Assembly (NCBI GenBank): GCA_910589415.1
Contig: OU342639.1
Coordinates: 33,426,268-33,490,267 of the forward strand
Direction: 5' to 3'
Length of the DNA: 64,000 bases
Origin: Malachius bipustulatus
Lineage: Eukaryota > Arthropoda > Insecta > Coleoptera > Melyridae
Shown here: in pieces, positions 59,560 to 64,000 of the stretch
Numbering within the stretch: position 1 is the stretch's first letter
Layout: each line of letters opens with the position of its first letter
Notes under the pieces: model-generated
What the model saw: the letters and a program-made list of their open reading frames with translations, nothing else
Databases searched by the model: none
Told to the model about the DNA's origin: nothing
Position numbers and translations under genes: made by a program

Positions 59560-60701
59560 AATTTTCATAACATTTTTGACACTTTTAGGAAACAGTTCTA
59601 TTAACCGTTTCTTTCTCATTCTCGTTCGATTTATATAGGAAAATTTAAATTTTGATCAAATAAATGAGTATATTTTATCACCCTGTATGGTGTATGACGT
59701 TGGTATACCTACCTATAAAAAGCACTTTGTATATTGGATAATATCTACTTATTTTAGATGCGTTTGAATTTTTGTTGCTTTTAGAAATGCAAGAAATGGT
59801 AAAGCTGATTGGGAAATTCAGGTAAGGGGTAAGAATTCCGATCAATTTATATGTAATACCTACCTGGAGTGTATAAATTTTTTAAAAGGATCGATAAATT
59901 AGAGCACAATAATATATTGTTCTAATCGACCTTCAATTTCCAGTTTTGTTCAACTGAAAAACTGAACGCAGCACCTTCAGACACTTATTCAATTTAATGA
60001 AAAATCAATAGTCCCCAATTCCTACTTATAAGATAAATATACACTTATTAAATGGAAAATATTTCATCAGAAAAATTCGTCGGTCGACTCGCTTTTACTG
60101 AACCCCTTCGCTTCGCTGTAATTACATATTTTCAGTCAATCGAAATAATTTCATATAATTAAATTGTCCAGCCTAACACAAATCGCAATTAGAATTCAAA
60201 TTATCCACTTATGAACGTTTTAATTATGTCCACAGATTGATTATTATCATTATTAATAATAATAGTAATAATATTGAATTTCAACGTGGTGGAGAAATTA
60301 GAGTGTTTTTAATCGATAGGAAAATATCATCCTTGACTGGCTCCTACCTTACGGAATGAAAATACCTTAATGAAGCTCTGATAAAGCAACAATCCAAACG
60401 AGGATGATTTTGAAAATGCTATTTATCGAGATAAAAGAAATTTAAAAATTATTATCCATTGTTTCAAGTACACATTTCCAATGAATTGTCTATTATTTTA
60501 ATTACTGTAATATTGATTCAAGGTTCCGGTAAATATGTTAAAATACTGCACTTTGAAATACCCTCGGAAGTACCTAATGATATGTTAAGTATACATTTTC
60601 GAAATTTCTGAACGTCATCGCTTAGATATTTTATTATATTTTCTAGACCATATTTCAACTTAATTACCTAATTTTCACTTAATTTATTTAATAAAATCAA
60701 A
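59560..60701. other. AT-rich intergenic DNA
   Basis: Nothing recognisable except CACCCTGTATGG at about 59681. Confidence 0.45.
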
Positions 60702-61270
60702 ATGAGCGATTCACTTGAGAATGTTCACAATTAGGAAGAGTCTGAAAATTTGACTAAATTACAAAAAAAACTGCCCGAGTCTAAAAATAAAAAACAAAAA
60801 TTAAATTCTACGGGGATCAAAAATACATACATATATGGAAAATTTATAGTGTAAACTATTTCCTAATATTTTTCATGCTCAATCCACTTTTCTTTATCAA
60901 AACTATATGATGAAAATGTATCAAGCGACGAAAACAATAACTTTTTGATTAATTTGTGAAACAGAAAAATTTTGATGTCCAAGAGAACAAGAAATATTCT
61001 AAACATCCCAGAAAGCGACATGTGCGGGAAGTGATTGACAATAATGAACAAATGACACTCTCCCAGACCACAACGGATTACATACGTTCAATAAAAGCGC
61101 CACCCCCACCGGAAATCGAACCCGTTGCTCCTGAAATCTTTCACGATCTTTCAAACTTGCCATTTTCATACATGCATTACTGGAAAATGGTAGCCACTAT
61201 GCAAAAGAGGGTTTCAGATCTGAATTCTACAATTCTATTACAATTCTACAATTTTTTATTAAGGGAATAA
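60702..61270 (+). pseudogene. Coding remnant, family not recognised
   Basis: From an ATG at 60702 one frame reads MSDSLENVHN, a stop, EESENLTKLQKKLPESKNKK, further stops, then SKLYDENVSSDENNNFLINL. After a frame change at about 60950 it continues without stop for about 100 codons (KKYSKHPRKRHVREVIDNNE, then IKAPPPPEIEPVAPEIFHDL and SYMHYWKMVATMQKRVSDLN). A hydrophilic, Lys/Glu/Asn-rich start and a compact end suggest one ancestral protein of about 180 residues, now broken by at least two stops and one frameshift. It may be a retrocopy or transposon gene. Confidence 0.5.
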
Positions 61271-64000
61271 AATTTTTTTTCTGAAAGATGACTTTTCAGT
61301 ACATAAATAAGTTCAGTACGAAAGTACATGCGTGTATTATTTAGCCCGATGTACTATAGCGGCTCGTTTCAAAGTGTATAAATTTTCCCAGTCCGCTAAC
61401 GACTTTTTTTCTAGCCCTAGGGCTGAAAAATTTCAACAGTAGTTGCTATGAATGTCGCCCGGTCTGTTTGTTTGTGCGTATGCTAGGAAACACTCTAGAG
61501 GCGCTATTTTTCATCGTACAGTTGAAATTTGTCTCTTGATTCAAAATTTATGTGGGAATTTATGGAATTTTTTTCTCAATGACGATACATTCAGCGGAGA
61601 GATTCAGTTGACGATGCTATTTAGGGGAAGCATGAAGCATTGACGTACAAACTTTATGGAGATTATTTTTCGAAAAAAAAAAAATAGCTGAGCGACAATG
61701 ACCCTTAAAAAAATTTAAAAATTGTTTAAATTTCTCGCATGATTTCGTATTTTTTCTGACCGATCGGAAAAATAACAAAACAGTGTGATAGAGCCGTTCA
61801 TTACTACAAAAAAGGTATAGATATAGTTTTTTGACCTTCAAGGTTGGCAAAACTGATGACTTTTCTACCTCGTGAAATTTTTTTCATATTTTTTTCTTCA
61901 ACATTATAATTTAAGCGTAGGCTTCAATTCATCTCGCTGGTCTAAAATTAGCTCACACGTTTAAAAATTAATGAATCAATAAATAATTTCTTCATTGCGT
62001 TTTTAATTATTTTCATATTCATCACTTGTGTATGTATGAAAAAAATTAGTAGAACAATCGTAACGACAATTAATTCACCTATATCTTTACCGTACAGGAG
62101 CCCATTTTTTAGCTCGTATGAAAATGTTCCTCGCTACGTTCAGGCCTTGATATACAATGTACTATTCTTGAAATTTTGGATCAATATTTTGATAATAATA
62201 ATGATTTTAAAATCAGTGATTATCTGGTAGATCAACTAATTACTTTGATCGGGCTTACTTATAATGATCTTATAACAAAACTAGATCTTACAATAATGAT
62301 AGCGAAAGTTTATCCTTACAGTATTTAAAAAGAAAATAAAATCTGAGAAAATAACCTACCTCATTTACTCAAAATAAATAGAATTATGAAACACCACACT
62401 GCTTTTCAGCTTGCGACCGCAAAACTAACAACCTCCAGTTCCAACTGCACTAAAAAATCAACTGATAAAAATCTAATAAAGTTCGATAGTTTATAAATAC
62501 TCAGATAACACAATTTCCTAAGATAAAGTAGTAATTTTCCCTTTTATAATTGTCTAGAGTGTCAGATAAAGCAGATCGTTGTATCCACTTTGTGGCTATT
62601 TTATTTATTTAATAGGACAATAAAGCTTAAAATGTCAAGTTCATAATATTGAATTCTAAAAATTGAATTAAAAAATGCCGCTCGATTATTGGGATCAATC
62701 ACTACACTTACTAATGCTAAATTAATTGCGTTTATTGAGTGTAATTAGCGGATTTAGGTATTCTATTCATAGAATGATCGTCTAGAGTAAAGTTTAATTT
62801 TATTGAGGATGGCAATAAAATTTGAATTACCTATAGGTACGTCTGGATCATTTTGATTATTTTTATTTTGGTATAAAAAAGTATAAAGAAATATTCCCGC
62901 AAAGTTTCACATTTACATTCAATAGTGCTACAATTTTTTTGAATTTAACGGTATGGGTTTGACCACATTTACAGAATTAAATTTTTTCTTTTTTTTATGC
63001 ATTTTTTTAGTTTAGCAAAAAATCTTCTCCTTGAAAGAAAACAAAAGATGATGACGTCATTAATCGAGAAGTAATGACATCATAAAATCGACCTCCCCAT
63101 TACTGTCAAAGCGATTTTCATAGAAACGTCAAATTATGCTCCAAACTTTATACACACGCTGTATAAACTTTGAATATTTTACAGGTAATCTCTCAATGAA
63201 GTTAGGTTGAGTAATTGGAATTTGTTTCATAAAGTTGGCCATGGTAGAACCTTTTTTTACAAAAAAATCCCACTAGACGATAACCCTTCCGATCACTCTG
63301 AAATCTTATTTTCACTTCTTTCACGATGTTTCCGCTGCTCGAAATTTTTCGAACCTACTTCAGAAATACGAGAAATTTTGAACTGAATAACGACTAAAAC
63401 TCGCAAAATTTCTCCTTAAACAAAAATATCAAAATGTCTTGTTAAAAAGCCCACTTTTAAAGTAATTGACCTCTGACAGTTATGATTATCACATGTCATC
63501 TGATATCTGCCGCACAAGTAAAATATCTTACCATTTCCTTAAAAAAGTTCCAAAGAGTCTAAGAGGCACAAACAATAAAAAAAATTGTAGCAGGTCAAAA
63601 CGTCGTCTAATACAGTTCACAGTAAGGTAAAGATTTTTTCTTGGAACAAAATAAAATCGTTTCCCGCCACAACATTTCACTTTTCTGCTTTCCCCTTTCC
63701 TCCAATTAAGTTTTTTTTCTCCAATTCACTAAAACGACCTCAAATTTCGTGACGATTAACGCTGGCTTAAAATAAAGTGATTCTTGACACCTGCCACCTA
63801 TCCCAACTGTATTTTTTCGCCCTTGAAAGGATTTTTTTCAATAAATGTTAATACCGCAAACAATGACTGAGAAGGGACCTTTTTTAAAAATAATGGAAAC
63901 TGCGTGTGTCTGCAGCTAATTTTCGCTCCTTTTTGTCCTCGTTATCCTCTCGGTAGCTACGAAAGTTCGCAGTAGCGGTTAAAATTTTTTTTCACTTTTT
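61271..64000. other. AT-rich intergenic DNA to the window end
   Basis: No gene, array or long repeat was recognised. 61452-61643 and 62036-62230 are short open frames without support. Confidence 0.45.

Noticed and set aside
1..64000. tRNA, rRNA, snRNA and CRISPR-like arrays
   Set aside because: I looked for tRNA T-arm and A-box patterns and for regularly spaced short repeats with unique spacers and found none; the regular repeats present are 120- and 308-base tandem units.

Overview
This is eukaryotic, AT-rich DNA (roughly two-thirds A+T by eye) with spliced genes, long introns full of repeats, and many short TAGGTA/ACCTA runs. It reads as an insect nuclear genome. The mix of CAGGGTG-ended foldback repeats and a LINE with RNase H would fit a hemipteran, but the order is an inference. 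No bacterial-style operons, CRISPR arrays, rRNA or tRNA genes were seen.

Two protein-coding genes are firmly supported, both on the minus strand. (1) The first half of Mgat2 (N-acetylglucosaminyltransferase II of Golgi N-glycan processing) lies at 2388-3465. Three coding exons give 314 residues and end in the catalytic region; the rest of the gene is beyond the left edge. (2) A complete Slc41-type magnesium transporter lies at 26701-47296. Nine coding exons join with consistent phases to a 522-residue protein with the two MgtE-like halves of the family. Its first coding exon (12 codons) is about 9 kb upstream of the second.

Two more minus-strand exons with good splice signals (48386-48526 and 55625-55850) could not be assigned to a gene. 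A broken non-LTR retrotransposon (reverse transcriptase plus RNase H) is at 50021-51660, and a probable coding remnant with stops and frameshifts is at 60702-61270.

Most of the rest is repeats. Layout: 1-2387 left flank/intron of Mgat2; 2388-3465 Mgat2; 4631-4935 a 300-base purine tract; 5100-8780 a cluster of short repeats interrupted by two 884-base foldback elements; 8780-26000 intergenic DNA with diverged repeats, a conserved-block duplication (15220-15897), a 120-base tandem array (17816-18870) and a 308-base tandem array (22865-23690); 26701-47296 Slc41, whose introns carry foldback elements, two more partial 120-base arrays and a small MITE; 47300-48526 presumed Slc41 promoter and an orphan exon; 49300-51660 LINE pieces; 52150-59560 more repeats including a 936-base foldback; 59560-64000 mostly plain AT-rich DNA.

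The most unusual property is the density of long inverted repeats: at least ten foldback structures of about 130 to 2200 bases, several with TACAGGGTG...CACCCTGTA ends. One 1.15-kb element is nested inside an older inverted repeat within Slc41 intron 1. A second oddity is a ten-base motif, CCAGTGGCGT, and its near matches, which recur about 25 times on both strands in apparently different repeat families and set the register of the 120-base arrays.
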